A program made the translations under genes and the position numbers. The notes under the pieces were generated by a model. The model worked only from the letters and a program-made list of their open reading frames with translations, had not been told where the DNA came from and did not search any database. Positions 49,308-64,000 of a stretch of 64,000 nt of DNA are shown here, piece by piece. Source of the DNA: Hemibagrus wyckioides (taxonomy: Eukaryota; Chordata; Actinopteri; Siluriformes; Bagridae); assembly GCF_019097595.1 (NCBI RefSeq), contig NC_080719.1, forward strand, positions 17,331,001-17,395,000, given 5' to 3'. Position 1 is the first letter of the stretch; each line of letters starts with the position of its first letter.

Positions 49308-50117
49308 CTTACACTCTTACACTGCAAGTGGAGTAGGGAAAATAACTAAATAAAAATAATATTGTAAAGCCTCTTTCTGAAAAAAATAACCCTTTTTAAC
49401 TTTGGCAATATTAGAGAATTGTTTGTAGAACCCCACATTTAGGACTGCAATGTCTTTCTCCTGCTCCCATTTGTTGATCTGCAATGCAGTGCCAATGTCC
49501 CACCATACTTCTCTGTCTTGCCTCGCCTCGCCTTGCCTCACCTCCCCTCCCATTCTCTCTCTCTGTTGATGCAGTAGTAAGCCCCCTTGAGCGCTGCAGA
49601 TGGGAGACCAACCCTGGAGCATCCCAGAGCCATGGCTTTCTGTGGTGGATTAATGTTACATCTCCCCCTACAGTGAAGGGAATACACTACAGCTGCAATT
49701 ATCCTGAATGTCTCTCTTTCTATTTTTTAAAATTTAATATAAAATAGTCTTTACGCACATGAAAATATGAAGTGAAATGCAATATGTGACCCTCACTAAC
49801 CCAATAAACGTCAATTGTTTAAGCTTCTTGAATTTTCAGATATGTAAATACAGTATGGTGAAAATCCTGAAAAATTTGAAGATGCTAGCCTCAGACAGCT
49901 TGGTCAGTTATGATATGGCATCCCTGGACCAGAGAGACAAAAAAAAGGGGCAGTTTGGTGGTGCTGGGACATAAACTCATTACCTTCTGATCACTTACAT
50001 GTATATTAGAGGTATAACGCAATGTTATAATGAATATCGGTATCTGTTCACTGCTCTAAATGATCTGAAGTGGGTGTGGCTTCACCAGAAAGTTCTTGTG
50101 CACAAGACTGCTTTTTT

Positions 50118-50345
50118 AATTCTGCTCATGCAGATATTATTTTGGTTTGCACAGTGTACATCCTATCTGTATTCACTTAGAACATATTATCTGTTAATAA
50201 TGTATTCCTATTCAGATATATCCCTAATGTCATTTGAGTTTAGAGTGGTTAGGAATTTTAATAGCTTGAAGATGGCTTAAAAAAAAAAAAAGACTTTATA
50301 AAAGACATTTTAGATTACATAGTACTGGTCTGGTTTTATTGTTAT
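50118..50345 (+). repeat. tandem duplication, copy 1
   Basis: tttttaattctgctcatgca, gatattattttggtttgcac, attatctgttaataatgtat, cagatatatccctaatgtca, tttgagtttagagtggttag, then an A-run and ttagattacatagtactggt. The next copy begins about 345 bp later. Confidence 0.75.
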
Positions 50346-50462
50346 GTTGCCTTGCTGGGGAGTGGTGCTGGCTGATGTACTGTTTTAATACAAATCTTTT
50401 TTTGTAGTGAGATAAGGATGTTTTTTCATGTTGTTGTTTATTTATTTATTTATTTTTTTATT

Positions 50463-50702
50463 TTTTTATTCTGATCATGCAGATATTTTTTCTTTGTCCA
50501 AAAAAAGAATAGTGCACTGTTTCTATATTTGTTCCCGAACACATTATCTGTTAATAGTGCCTTCCATGTTCAGATATATCCCTAATGCCATAATTTGAGT
50601 TTAGAGCTGTTAGTTAGTAAGTTTAATAACTTGAAGCTGGCTGAATAAAAAAGTGCCTTATAAAAAAAAAAAATTAGCAGATTACATAGCATGGGTCTGT
50701 TT
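50463..50702 (+). repeat. tandem duplication, copy 2
   Basis: tttttattctgatcatgcag, atattttttctttgtccaaa, attatctgttaatagtgcct, cagatatatccctaatgcca, ttgagtttagagctgttagt, then A-run and gcagattacatagcatgggt: same order as copy 1, with small indels. Confidence 0.75.
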
Positions 50703-52572
50703 AAAAATGTAGTGAGAATAAAGTAGAAAGTTTTCTTTTTTAAGTCATAAATGAAGGAAAACTTACAGTAAAAGACTTCAGATACAAAATATACAGTAAC
50801 CAAGTAATTGTACTTTGTTATCACCGTCACTGTTAAAATGAACGTTATCATAATATAAATATCTGAAAATATTTATAGGAGTTTGTTTTACCCATGTAGC
50901 ACTTTGGGACTTTGGCTAACCTCTCTCTGCACTGTCAGAACAGCTTTTCTTTTTTTAAACTGGTGCCATGCTGGATGTCATAGAAACAGGCGGGGTGAGC
51001 AACCTGATTGGTAGAGAGATTGCGATCATCCGTTGTTGCCCACCGGGGAGAAGTGCTGAGTGGACCCTCCTTTTTTAAAAACACCCCCCCTCCACTACCC
51101 ATCATCCCCAGTCACCCCACCCCCCCACCCCACTGTACCCCATGGACTTCATGGCCTCCTATTATCCAGCAGATTTGTTTTTCTCATCCTGGTTGAACTT
51201 TCTAGTGAGAGAGTTAAAAAAAAAACAAAAAAAACTCCATTAGGATCATACATGTGCCTTAGCAAGGACGCAGGGGGCATAACCTAACAAATGTGTGGAG
51301 TCAATTGGTAAGTACTGCATTCCTTTTTGACTTACTTATATACTGTATTTGGAAATATATGTATATATTTAATAAGAGAGGAAGCAGGAAATATATAGCT
51401 CTGTACTGAAAAGTGGATCCAGTTAGGTGTGAACGCAATCAGAGTGAATGAAATGGTCCTGTTTGAGATGTTGGTCATTAAAAACATCATTCACGAATAT
51501 TTGTGCTACAGGAAATGCCGCATGTATTTTTTCATTTGAAATGATTCTTGTTTTTAATAACCTGTGTATGGAGGCAGAGTATGCAGTATGGATATGAATA
51601 TGAATATCTCCATATAGAGTCCTAATTATAATTATTATTATTTTTTCCAAGAGAAGGCAGATCTATGTTTTTCGATGTTCTAAACATTTGTAAATTCAAT
51701 AAATGAGCATAAATAATTTGCTAATGGTTAATAAAAGGCAATAAGAACCAGGAAATCAAAGGTTTTCTTGCTTCCCAGATGGAAGCAAAATTTAAGGAGA
51801 TTTAAGGAAAAAATTCGTCATATACAGAGGCAGAGATAACAATATCACTGGGCTCTGAAGAATCCAACGTAACATATTTATTAAGGATATAAAATTGTTT
51901 CTGAAAATTATTTGGGCATTTAGGTCAATTGGGCTGAGGGGGAAGGGGGGTCTGGGGGTTTATGTGGGTCCCAACCAGGACCAGATCCAAAAAAGGTGTT
52001 GACATGGCACTCCTGAACTGTTGAAAGTCATTTTGATGGATTTAATTGGACGCCATCATGGGATTCAACTCATTTATTGGAATTAAAAGGAAGCAGTGGA
52101 AGTGGCACAATATAGTCAAGACATTTGCCATATCCAACATACACACCACCGATTTCTCCTCAAAGAGTAAAATATTCAACACAAATATTCCCAGGCCTTA
52201 TCCCAACCCATTTTCTCATGACAGATTTTTCTCCTTCATTTCCTGAATAGTAGAACCAGGCAAGAAAAAAAAACAAAACATTGCTGCTACACAATGTTTC
52301 TCTCAGATCATTTACCATGAAGCCTGTGAGGGTCACAACAATGGCTCTAGCAAGGCCGTAGCACATCTAAACATTGCTAGATCTCTCTGCTAGTGCATGA
52401 CCAGCAAAAGTTGAACAATTGGAGGTTTTCCTTCCTGTTCAGCAGTCAGAACTTGGTGGAGCTGCAGCAGCAAACACATCTGTAGATGTGGTGACATTAT
52501 TCAGTGTCAACAAGCTATTTGCAAAGAATGGGAAAGAGCTTTGGGCCTGAAGGTGCTGCTTTTCAGGTGTCT

Positions 52573-52680
52573 AAAATTATTGTTATGGTGCTGCATTGGG
52601 ATTGATGCTGGTTGATGCTGTCCTAACACAAATCTTTTATTTTATTTTATTTTTTTATTTTTTGAGATTTGAGTGAGATT
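52573..52680 (+). repeat. partial third copy related to the 50.1-50.7 kb duplication
   Basis: attattgttatggtgctgca, ttgggattgatgctggttga, tgctgtcctaacacaaatct parallels 50336-50410 (ttgttatgttgccttgctgg.. ggtgctggctgatgtactgt.. aatacaaatct). Confidence 0.5.
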
Positions 52681-53094
52681 CGAATGGGGCTCAACATCGT
52701 ATGACATGAACCATTATTTCAAGGACGATATATACGGGCAATTCATATAACAGATAAAATACTTTGTTTAATTTTTACAATGTCAACACACAATAGTCAG
52801 ATAAAGAATAGCCACAAAACTTACTCGTCACAAGCAACTCAGGACAGAAAGACACTGAAAAACCAAAAAGTATGCAACAAATAAGGTGGATTTTAAGATG
52901 CCTTTAACACAAAAAGTGTTGAAAGTGTCTACCCCAACAACAAATATTGGTGGGCTGCTGTTATAGGAAAGTTAATCAGTAACATGGTGACGTGATATGG
53001 TCCAAATGTGAAACAGAATTACTGTAACTGTTGATTATTTTCCTATAGCAGCACTCCCTATCATCTTCCAATGTGTTTTAATCCTCTTATACCA

Positions 53095-53200
53095 CAGGAA
53101 TGTATGGTTATATTTATAGTTGTGGAATGTCAGCAAAACAGGTTAGTTCCTGTTATCTCTTATATTATATGAGCTGTAAAGCATTGGTCCTTCACCTCTC
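53095..53200. repeat. unnamed interspersed repeat, copy C
   Basis: agttgtggaatgtcagcaaa, acaggttagttcctgttatc parallels copy A at about 17722-17760. Confidence 0.5.
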
Positions 53201-54110
53201 TCTTAAAATGAATAAGATTCCTGAAGGATTTATTGTGTCCGTGTTGTCCTTCAAAAAATGGAAAAAAACAAACAAACAAACAAATGTTTAAACTGAAGTC
53301 AGTATAAATTGATTACTATAGAAATTATACAATAATACAGAAAATACATTAACACTGTTAACTAGCTGGTACCTACCGTTAGAGCTGCTGTTGTAGAATA
53401 TTAATCAATACCTTCTTCTTGAGAAGAGACTTTATCAACTAAGATCATTAAAACAAGGAAGGAATCCAGTACGATGTTTGTCTCTTACTTCATCAGATTC
53501 GTCTCTTCGCCATGCTATAAGAAAAGATGTTCTGTAGCTTACTGAACCTATGGCTTGTAAATGTAATTAACTAAATGAATCTTACTAGAGTAATACATTA
53601 CCCACATGGAGTTTATCATCATCATCATATATTACAATGGGACATGCAGAGCTGGTGAGGAGCTGCGGGGTTTTGCCAGGCATATTAAACAAATGAAACT
53701 AGCCTAATTTCAAGTGCACTGTATTTTTAGAGCAGAATGTAAACCTACATCCATTTTAATTATCGGTAATCGTAAGCTATTTATTTCTATAGCGTCTGCA
53801 AATCAGATGAAGTGTAAAAAATGTGAAAGGTGTGCCTGAATCAGATCATGTTTAATGGCCGTAAAGCAAATCCAAGGTTAAAAAAGGGTGGGGATATGTC
53901 CTCAAGTGTTCATTAAAGTAAAAGCATTCATTTTTATTCAGCAGCTCTTGCATGAGCTTACAATCCAATACAATCCTCAACCACACCCAAAACAAACCCT
54001 TGAATTAAACATATCAAGGGCAGCCATTGTCTTTAGCATAAAGTAAATCAATAATATTCATTTTTTGTTCCCGGTATCATGACAGACTTGCCATTGGTTT
54101 TCTGTTTAAG

Positions 54111-54258
54111 GTTTCCCAAGGGGGCGCTACTGAGGAGCTGGCTGACCAAGTCTCGACCAAGACTGCTGCTGCTCATCGCCGGCTTGAAAAGGCCTCAAGT
54201 CACCCTCATGAGAAGGAAAAGGATGAAGCGCACAAAAGTAGCAAAGGCCACGTAAGCG
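54111..54258 (+). CDS. candidate orphan exon A (unassigned)
   Basis: No homolog recognised. A GC-rich island within AT-rich DNA. Behind acceptor tctgtttaag (54101-54110) a frame stays open from VSQGGATEELADQVSTKTAA through AHRRLEKASSHPHEKEKDEA to HKSSKGHVS. It could end at donor GTAAGC (54252, phase 0) or GTAAAT (54259, phase 1). The charged, low-complexity make-up suggests a cytoplasmic tail if it is real. A second frame of the same stretch is also open for about 47 codons (FPKGALLRSWLTKSRPRLLL...), so openness alone is weak evidence. It may be a pseudogene or chance. Confidence 0.25.
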
Positions 54259-54837
54259 GTAAATATGGCTATTTGTGCATGTCAGGGTAAAGCCTAGCAT
54301 CTAACCCAGAGCTTTTTATACTTCCACTGAACAGGCTCAAACCGGTGAAAACGATTTCTTCAAATGAGACTTGATTCAGGATCGACATTCCTTTTAACTT
54401 ACTGCTAGGTGATGTTATGTATGTGCACCAGTTACTTCCTCCACTGCTATGCTGTTTGAGAAATCAAAGCTACTATGCAACTGCATTTCAATCCATAAGC
54501 TGAAATATTGTTTGATCATCTTACACTGTTTGACTGTTTAAGCCTAAATGAACCTACATCAGTAAGAGTGTTCGGGGGGATGAGGTAACATGCTAAATAA
54601 ATTTACTGTTTAGTGCTATAAGTGTGACACACTCAAGCCTTGTGTGGATACCAACCAGACAGTACAGAAGTATGACTTATTGACTAACTTACTATATGAA
54701 TAACCTAGGTGTTTTATACATTGACACCTCCACTAAAAGAAAAGATGCTGGAAATATAATGGGAATGATATTTTACCATTTAAAACCAGAAAAGGATGTA
54801 GAACATAGGGATACTGATGGTAATAATACTTATAACC

Positions 54838-54880
54838 ATACTACTACTACTACTACTACTACTACTAATAATAATAATAC
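54838..54880. repeat. (CTA)n / (AAT)n trinucleotide repeat
   Basis: About 9 ACT units running into AAT units. Confidence 0.9.
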
Positions 54881-55789
54881 TAATAATAGTTGCATTTCAC
54901 ATATATGCTGCTTAAAATTCCAGCACGCCTAATGTAAAATGTCTTCCTACATTCTTGAAACCAGATCTGGAAGGCTGCTTAATCTTGTTTCTCACCATAG
55001 CAGCTGGTAGCCACTAGAATGTGATTACATAAAATAAGGGCACGGTTCGTCTGACGTCAACCTTTTAACTGCAGATTCTATACCGTAATTCCCACACAAA
55101 TCAGTGTTACTTAACATGCATAATGCACTCGTCTGTGCAGCATGTATGCTGTGTTTGCTATAAGACAGCTAAGTATTGAGGAAGTAGTGTGCACAGGTTG
55201 CACACTGGATTGGTGTATTTATTGAAACATCCAGAGAATATGACTTGTCTCCTGAACAACACTACAAAATGTAAGATGCCCAAATAGTCTGAGGATAAAA
55301 AAATCAGACCTGGCAGCTGTTCCAACTGCAGAAAAAGTGAATCTGATGCAGCAACATGTCCTATTTGAAGAAATCACATTCACCAGGTGAATGTTGAAAA
55401 AAAGTCTGAGCAGAATTGTGACACAAAGAAGAAGAAATGCTCTTGTGAAATAATTGGATCTAAAAACAATTTGCAATTGGTAATTGGCAATTGCAACAAT
55501 TTGGTCCTTTGAAAGAAAACTAAATTTTGTCAAAAGACACCATTTATAATGCTGTTTGTTAGACTGTGATTGTCTTGTTTGTCATTAGCGAAGATTCAAT
55601 GTCTTGCTTCTGCTTGAAGAATATTAGTCTGGACCCCTTGAAGAAATATGAGAGTTTAAAGGGTTCAATAGTGACTTTATTAACTATGCACAGCTAATAA
55701 AATACTTGGGTTTGGCTAAAATTGCTTCAATTCAAGTGTCCAACTACACCAAATTTGGTCTGTTCATTGATGACATCTTGGAACTGAGG

Positions 55790-56175
55790 TACACTATATT
55801 GCCAAAAGACTTGGGGCACCCTGTTTTTCAGGGATGAGTGAGTTTGGTGTGGGGGAACTTGGCTTGCCTGCGCAGGGTCCAGACCTCAACCCGATAGAAC
55901 ACCTTTGGGATTAGAGCAGAGACTCTGACCCGTTCCTCCACACTGAACTCACTCATCCATGTCTTTCTGGACCTTACTTTGTGCACTGGTGCACAGTCAT
56001 GTTGGAACAGGAAGGGGTCATCCCCAAACTGTTCCCACAAAGTTGGGAGCAGGAAATTGTCCAAAATGTCTTGGTATGCTGAAGCATTAAGAGTTCCTTT
56101 CACTGGAACTAAGGGGCCGAGCCCAACCCCTGAATTCAATCATTTGGAGGGTGTTCCAAAACTTTTGGCAACATA
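55790..56175. mobile_element. palindromic Tc1-derived element (foldback)
   Basis: Ends cactatattgccaaaagact and (reverse complement) atgttgccaaaagttttgga are Tc1 termini. The left arm, + strand (55833-55912), encodes the transposase piece EFGV-like then LPAQGPDLNPIEHLWD. The right arm, - strand, encodes GVGLGPLVPVKGTLNASAYQ, DILDNFLLPTLWEQFGDDPF and LFQHDCAPVHKVRSRKTWMS EFSVEER. The two arms share the atgagtgagtt..gtgtgg segment in opposite orientation, so the element has been rearranged head to head. It is non-functional. Confidence 0.85.
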
Positions 56176-56332
56176 AATGTATGTGAATTCCTATTTTTCA
56201 GTCTCAGCCTTTTCTCTCATTTTCTAAGATGCAGAGCCAGATTGAATGTTTCATCAGGAATGGCACTGTTACAGGAGGGTAAAATGTCAAGATCTTTCAC
56301 AACGTCGTAGCTCAAACTTGTTTCTGTCACAG

Positions 56333-56529
56333 AACCAGCAATCGCCTGCCACATTTCAACTGAATCCTTAACCCGGAGATCAGTGCTGCCTACTGTAGAA
56401 ATGGAAGAAGCTCAAGACACAGAGGACCTAATTTACCAATCTGTGTCTTCTCGACGAACTAAAATCCACAGCAAACCAAAGCCAGGATGGAAAGCAAGGG
56501 TTTCACAAAGGTCCAGACCTCCTGGCTAA
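56333..56529 (+). CDS. candidate orphan exon B with stop (unassigned)
   Basis: After acceptor tttctgtcacag (ending 56332), the frame PAIACHISTESLTRRSVLPT, VEMEEAQDTEDLIYQSVSSR, RTKIHSKPKPGWKARVSQRS, RPPG ends at TAA (56527-56529). That is 64 codons without a stop. Entry phase 1 matches the phase-1 donor of exon A at 54259, so the two could form the 3' end of an unrecognised + strand gene. No family is recognised. Confidence 0.25.
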
Positions 56530-57277
56530 AAAACTTGGCCTGTTTGTACCCTATATCCGGCCATCTGTAGATCCCTCCTTATTAAAAAAAAATACACCTG
56601 TTATGGTTAATGATGCTATGCTGGGTGTGACTGTATATCCTTTTACATTGTAGTGACAAACACTTGGTTAAACAGAAATGCTTTCTATTCCTTCACTTCC
56701 TGTCGGAGATTTTTTTGATTTGTTCTGATTGTGCGAGTGAATTTACAGATGAGAAATGTTTTTAAAAAGTGCACCTTTTCCAGGCAAAGACTTGTTACCC
56801 GAGACAGAAAAAGTGCCTTGCACAAGTATTCACTACATTTAGTAGTCCGACAACTTGGAACTGGTTAAATGTGTGACCTCCCAGTAACGGACTTTTTTTG
56901 GCAGACATCCTTCTCTCAGAGATGTGCCAGATACTTTCAGTTCTTAATAATGGTTTTCATGGTGCAGTGTGGCATGTTTGAGATTTTTTTAAATTTTTTA
57001 TAACCAAACCCTGACTGACACTTTTCCAGAACTTGTACTGATACCTCACTTGTTAGGATGCTAGTTGTTTAGGGGCCTTCCAGGAAAAGCAATTATTTTT
57101 TTATTTGTTAATAATTTTGGAACTATATTGAAATTTTCACCACTTTTCCCACTTCAGTGTTATGGAATATACTCTTGCATATCCATGACATATAATTCCG
57201 ATACATATTTTAAATGATAATTTATTAAATGAAATAAATAAAGAATTAAATTGATGTAATTTCCACAAAGTAAATAC

Positions 57278-57292
57278 GGGGGGGGGGAGGGG
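57278..57292. repeat. G-run
   Basis: Ten or more consecutive G, then GAGGGGA. Confidence 0.9.
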
Positions 57293-57688
57293 ATACCTAT
57301 AAAAGGCGCTTTATGCTACAGATAATGACCAGTTTGTTAACTGAACACATTGTCCATTCCACAAAACTGCCTTAATCATGACTGGTTGAACACAAACATC
57401 ACTGTAAACTAAAGGTGTACAGCGTAAGGCACAAGAAGCAGCAGAATAAGCCTGGATTTAACCAGAGAGCACTGCAATTTTTTTAAAGGAGCTTGCATGG
57501 TTTGAAAGACATGAAATGAACTTATTAATGAAATGGCTATTTTCTTATTTGAATTCTGTTTTTTTTTTTATGTTTAGATTGTCTTTTACCCTTCATCTTA
57601 GCTCCAACACCAGCAGAAACAACTGTTTCCTTTCTCATCTCTCTACAGACTTTACATACATGTACATACAACTTCCATCAAATAAACA

Positions 57689-57962
57689 AGGTAACACTTT
57701 ATATTAAGCTGTCCTATTTGTCCTTTGTAAGATGATGTGGCAACATCATGACCAAGAAGTAAAAAATTTACAAAAACACCAAACAAATTTAACACCGATG
57801 TAACTGTTTATTGCACAATGCTTTTATATTTATTTATTTTTATTTTTTTTAAAAATGCATAAATCCAAGACTATTACTCAGCATACCCTGACTAAATCAT
57901 TTGCACAGCAAATTAAACAAATTATCTGATAAATTACATTACCACTTAATATAAAGTGTAAA
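57689..57962. mobile_element. MITE-like element with 16-bp inverted ends
   Basis: Starts GGTAACACTTTATATTAAG and ends CTTAATATAAAGTGTAAAC, near-perfect inverted repeats about 275 bp apart. There is no coding content, and the interior is AT-rich. Confidence 0.7.
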
Positions 57963-59087
57963 CGGGAAATCTATTTAAGCCTGCCTGTAAAAGCATGTGT
58001 GAGTCAGAAGCTCCGTTTGTTCACAGTTTGATGACGGACATAATGATGAGGCATGTTAATGGACTGTTAGTCCTCAGAACCTGCATTCTGCTTGCACACC
58101 ATCAACTGAGAGCGTAAATTAACCTGCAAGGTACATGAAGTAGAAAAGTGAGCAGACTGTGTGACTTTTTCCCCCAAAAGCGTTGCAAATGACAGGCTGA
58201 GCATCACATTAAACATAATAGTTACGATTAACTTACTATGCTATGCTTTTGGAGCTTACTAATTCATCAGGATGCATTTTAAAGCTGAACAGTTTTGTCA
58301 TTTCAGTGAAAATTAAAGCACTAGCTTGTTGTCAGAAAACTTGGTATCCCTTGGTACTGTACTGTAAATTGGGCCTTCATAAGTAACACATTCATAAGTA
58401 ATGCATAAATCATGTTTTTATAAATAAATCCTAGAAAGGTTATTTCAGATGTCTGTCAAAATTAATGATGTGACATGTTTTAATGTAATTAGATTTCTGT
58501 AGCTGTCATTTCATGTTTTATGTCACAAATGAGGTTGCTGTCATTTTTTTTGGCCACAGCAGAATGTTCCCATGTCATTTCAGATGCTGCTACAGATGAC
58601 AAATCAGATTTTGGTCAAACTTTTTTTTCCAGCTATGATATATTTCGACACCTGTTTTAAGAAACTGTAAATGTATTTCCCTGACATGATGCAGAAATGT
58701 TTTATTAACTTCCTTATCTTGCCTAGGCTATCCGCCTGCAAAGATCATGTCGAATGAGGAGCCGGTTTAACAAACTCAATCCGGATGCCTAAAGCTGTCT
58801 AAAATTTCACTAGTGGAGTATGATTTCCCTACACGCCGAAAAAAGGGAATGCATAATCAATGAAATTGAAGAAAAAACATTACGTATAGTTTACATAAAA
58901 ATATTAAGTTTCTCAATGTATACAAGATTTAGTTGCTTATATTAAATAAATTTCTCATTACCAGATTTGAATGATGTAGATTGAGCGTGATCACGCAGTA
59001 TTAACAGAAATCAGTTACATTGTGAAAACTCGCCAGCATGTTGGAGCCGATTGGAATTATATCTATAGTATTAAATTTAGGCGATTA

Positions 59088-59165
59088 AAAGACGCATGGT
59101 AGAACAGCGCACTGTTAATGCGTCTGGTGCAAAACACCAGTGTTGTGGGTTTGATTCTCAGCTCA
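59088..59165 (+). repeat. tRNA-like SINE head
   Basis: catggtagaacagcgcactg and gtgttgtgggtttgattctc resemble A- and B-box sequences of a tRNA-derived SINE, with hairpin ggtgcaaaacacc between. It does not form a convincing full tRNA cloverleaf, so it is not called as a tRNA gene. Confidence 0.4.
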
Positions 59166-59288
59166 TTTGAGAGCTCAGAGAGCTCTTTAAAAATAGACGC
59201 TCAAATCAATATTTTTTTTTTTTTTACTCAATTCAATTGTATAGAACTGATGTATGCATTTGAATTAAGTCATTTCAGTGTGTATTAT

Positions 59289-59294
59289 TTTATT
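59289..59294 (-). terminator. pex6: candidate polyadenylation signal of pex6
   Basis: TTTATT on the + strand reads AATAAA on the pex6 strand, about 510 bp past the stop. This gives a plausible 3' UTR of 59270-59800. The motif is common in AT-rich DNA, so this is only a candidate. Confidence 0.3.
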
Positions 59295-59800
59295 TTTGTT
59301 TTAGTGCAGTGAATTTTACATTTCTCGTTGTTGAGGTTCGTGTGCATTTCACTTTGATACAGAAATAACCAGTTCAGTTTGTAATCAGTGTCATAATGTC
59401 CTGTGCTACGGGTTAGAATAAAATATTTAAATCTAGTTTTTCACTTTTGGGGTAATCAGATGCAAAACAGTAACACGCTCATTCACTTTTGCTAGCCTAT
59501 AATGGTTGTGCAGAATCAATTCCCAGAAGGCAATCCTTAAGTGGAAACTAAGCCGTGGAATGTTTCGTAAATCGATTTCAAAAGCGTAGTGTGGTGAAAT
59601 GTCATTTTTCAAATTAGCTGAAAGTTTAAAGAAAGAGATTGCGTTACAGGATACAGCGGACTTAGATCTGCTCAGAACCAGCAGGCTGTAGGGAATCTGG
59701 AACAGCACAGAGACGGAGGTAGCTTGCAGCTGGAAGAGTGATGTGATATGCAGGAGTTTTTCCGTTCAGGTCTGCAGTGGTGGTTGTGCTGGTGCTTGAG

Positions 59801-63998
<4,198 letters not shown>

Positions 63999-64000
63999 AT

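Larger units (their letters stand above)
41238..59288. other. intergenic region between kcnh1 and pex6
   Basis: About 18 kb between the two convergent genes, including the kcnh1 3' UTR of unknown length. Apart from the repeats and the weak candidate exons listed, I see no gene. A non-repetitive block at 46080-46290 with several TAATTA/TGATTA-like motifs could be regulatory. Confidence 0.6.

Noticed and set aside
55219..55533. 104-codon minus-strand frame
   Set aside because: AT-rich with no recognised domain and no supporting splice sites.
59088..59165. Possible tRNA gene
   Set aside because: Box-like motifs are present but no clean cloverleaf or acceptor stem; more consistent with a SINE head.

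Overview
The window looks like AT-rich vertebrate DNA from a teleost fish. It has small GT-AG exons spread over large introns, many decayed Tc1-like transposon ends, tRNA-like SINE copies and LINE 3' tails of kinds usual in fish, and abundant microsatellites. No bacterial or viral gene organisation is visible. The species cannot be fixed from the sequence alone.

Layout. Positions 1-3400 are intergenic: a hairpin near 240-288, a 425-bp internally deleted Tc1-like element (1709-2133), a LINE reverse-transcriptase remnant (2712-3215) and a SINE-like copy (3226-3395). A GC-rich leader (3395-3725) then opens the main gene, kcnh1 (EAG1/Kv10.1 voltage-gated K+ channel), on the + strand. I resolved 11 coding exons between 3726 and 41237. 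All junctions are GT/AG, phases agree throughout, and the product is 965 residues: PAS, S1-S6, C-linker/CNBHD and a C-terminal coiled coil. Introns run from 79 bp to about 8.8 kb and carry most of the repeats. From 41238 to about 59270 lie the kcnh1 3' UTR (end unknown) and a repeat-rich intergenic stretch. It holds a palindromic Tc1 derivative, a MITE, diverged duplications and a weak two-exon candidate gene fragment (54111-54258 and 56333-56529). The window ends with the last six coding exons of pex6 (peroxisomal AAA-ATPase, C-terminal half of the D2 domain) on the - strand, 63972 down to the stop at 59801. Its 5' part lies beyond the window.

kcnh1 and pex6 are convergent neighbours with no known functional link; their adjacency is a matter of synteny. 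The most interesting points are the loss of the 27-residue long-isoform extension at the exon 6 donor, KCNH5-like residues inside an otherwise KCNH1 protein, a CT microsatellite serving as the polypyrimidine tract of exon 10, the unassigned exon pair at 54-56.5 kb, and several small inverted-repeat families. I found no convincing wholly new system.
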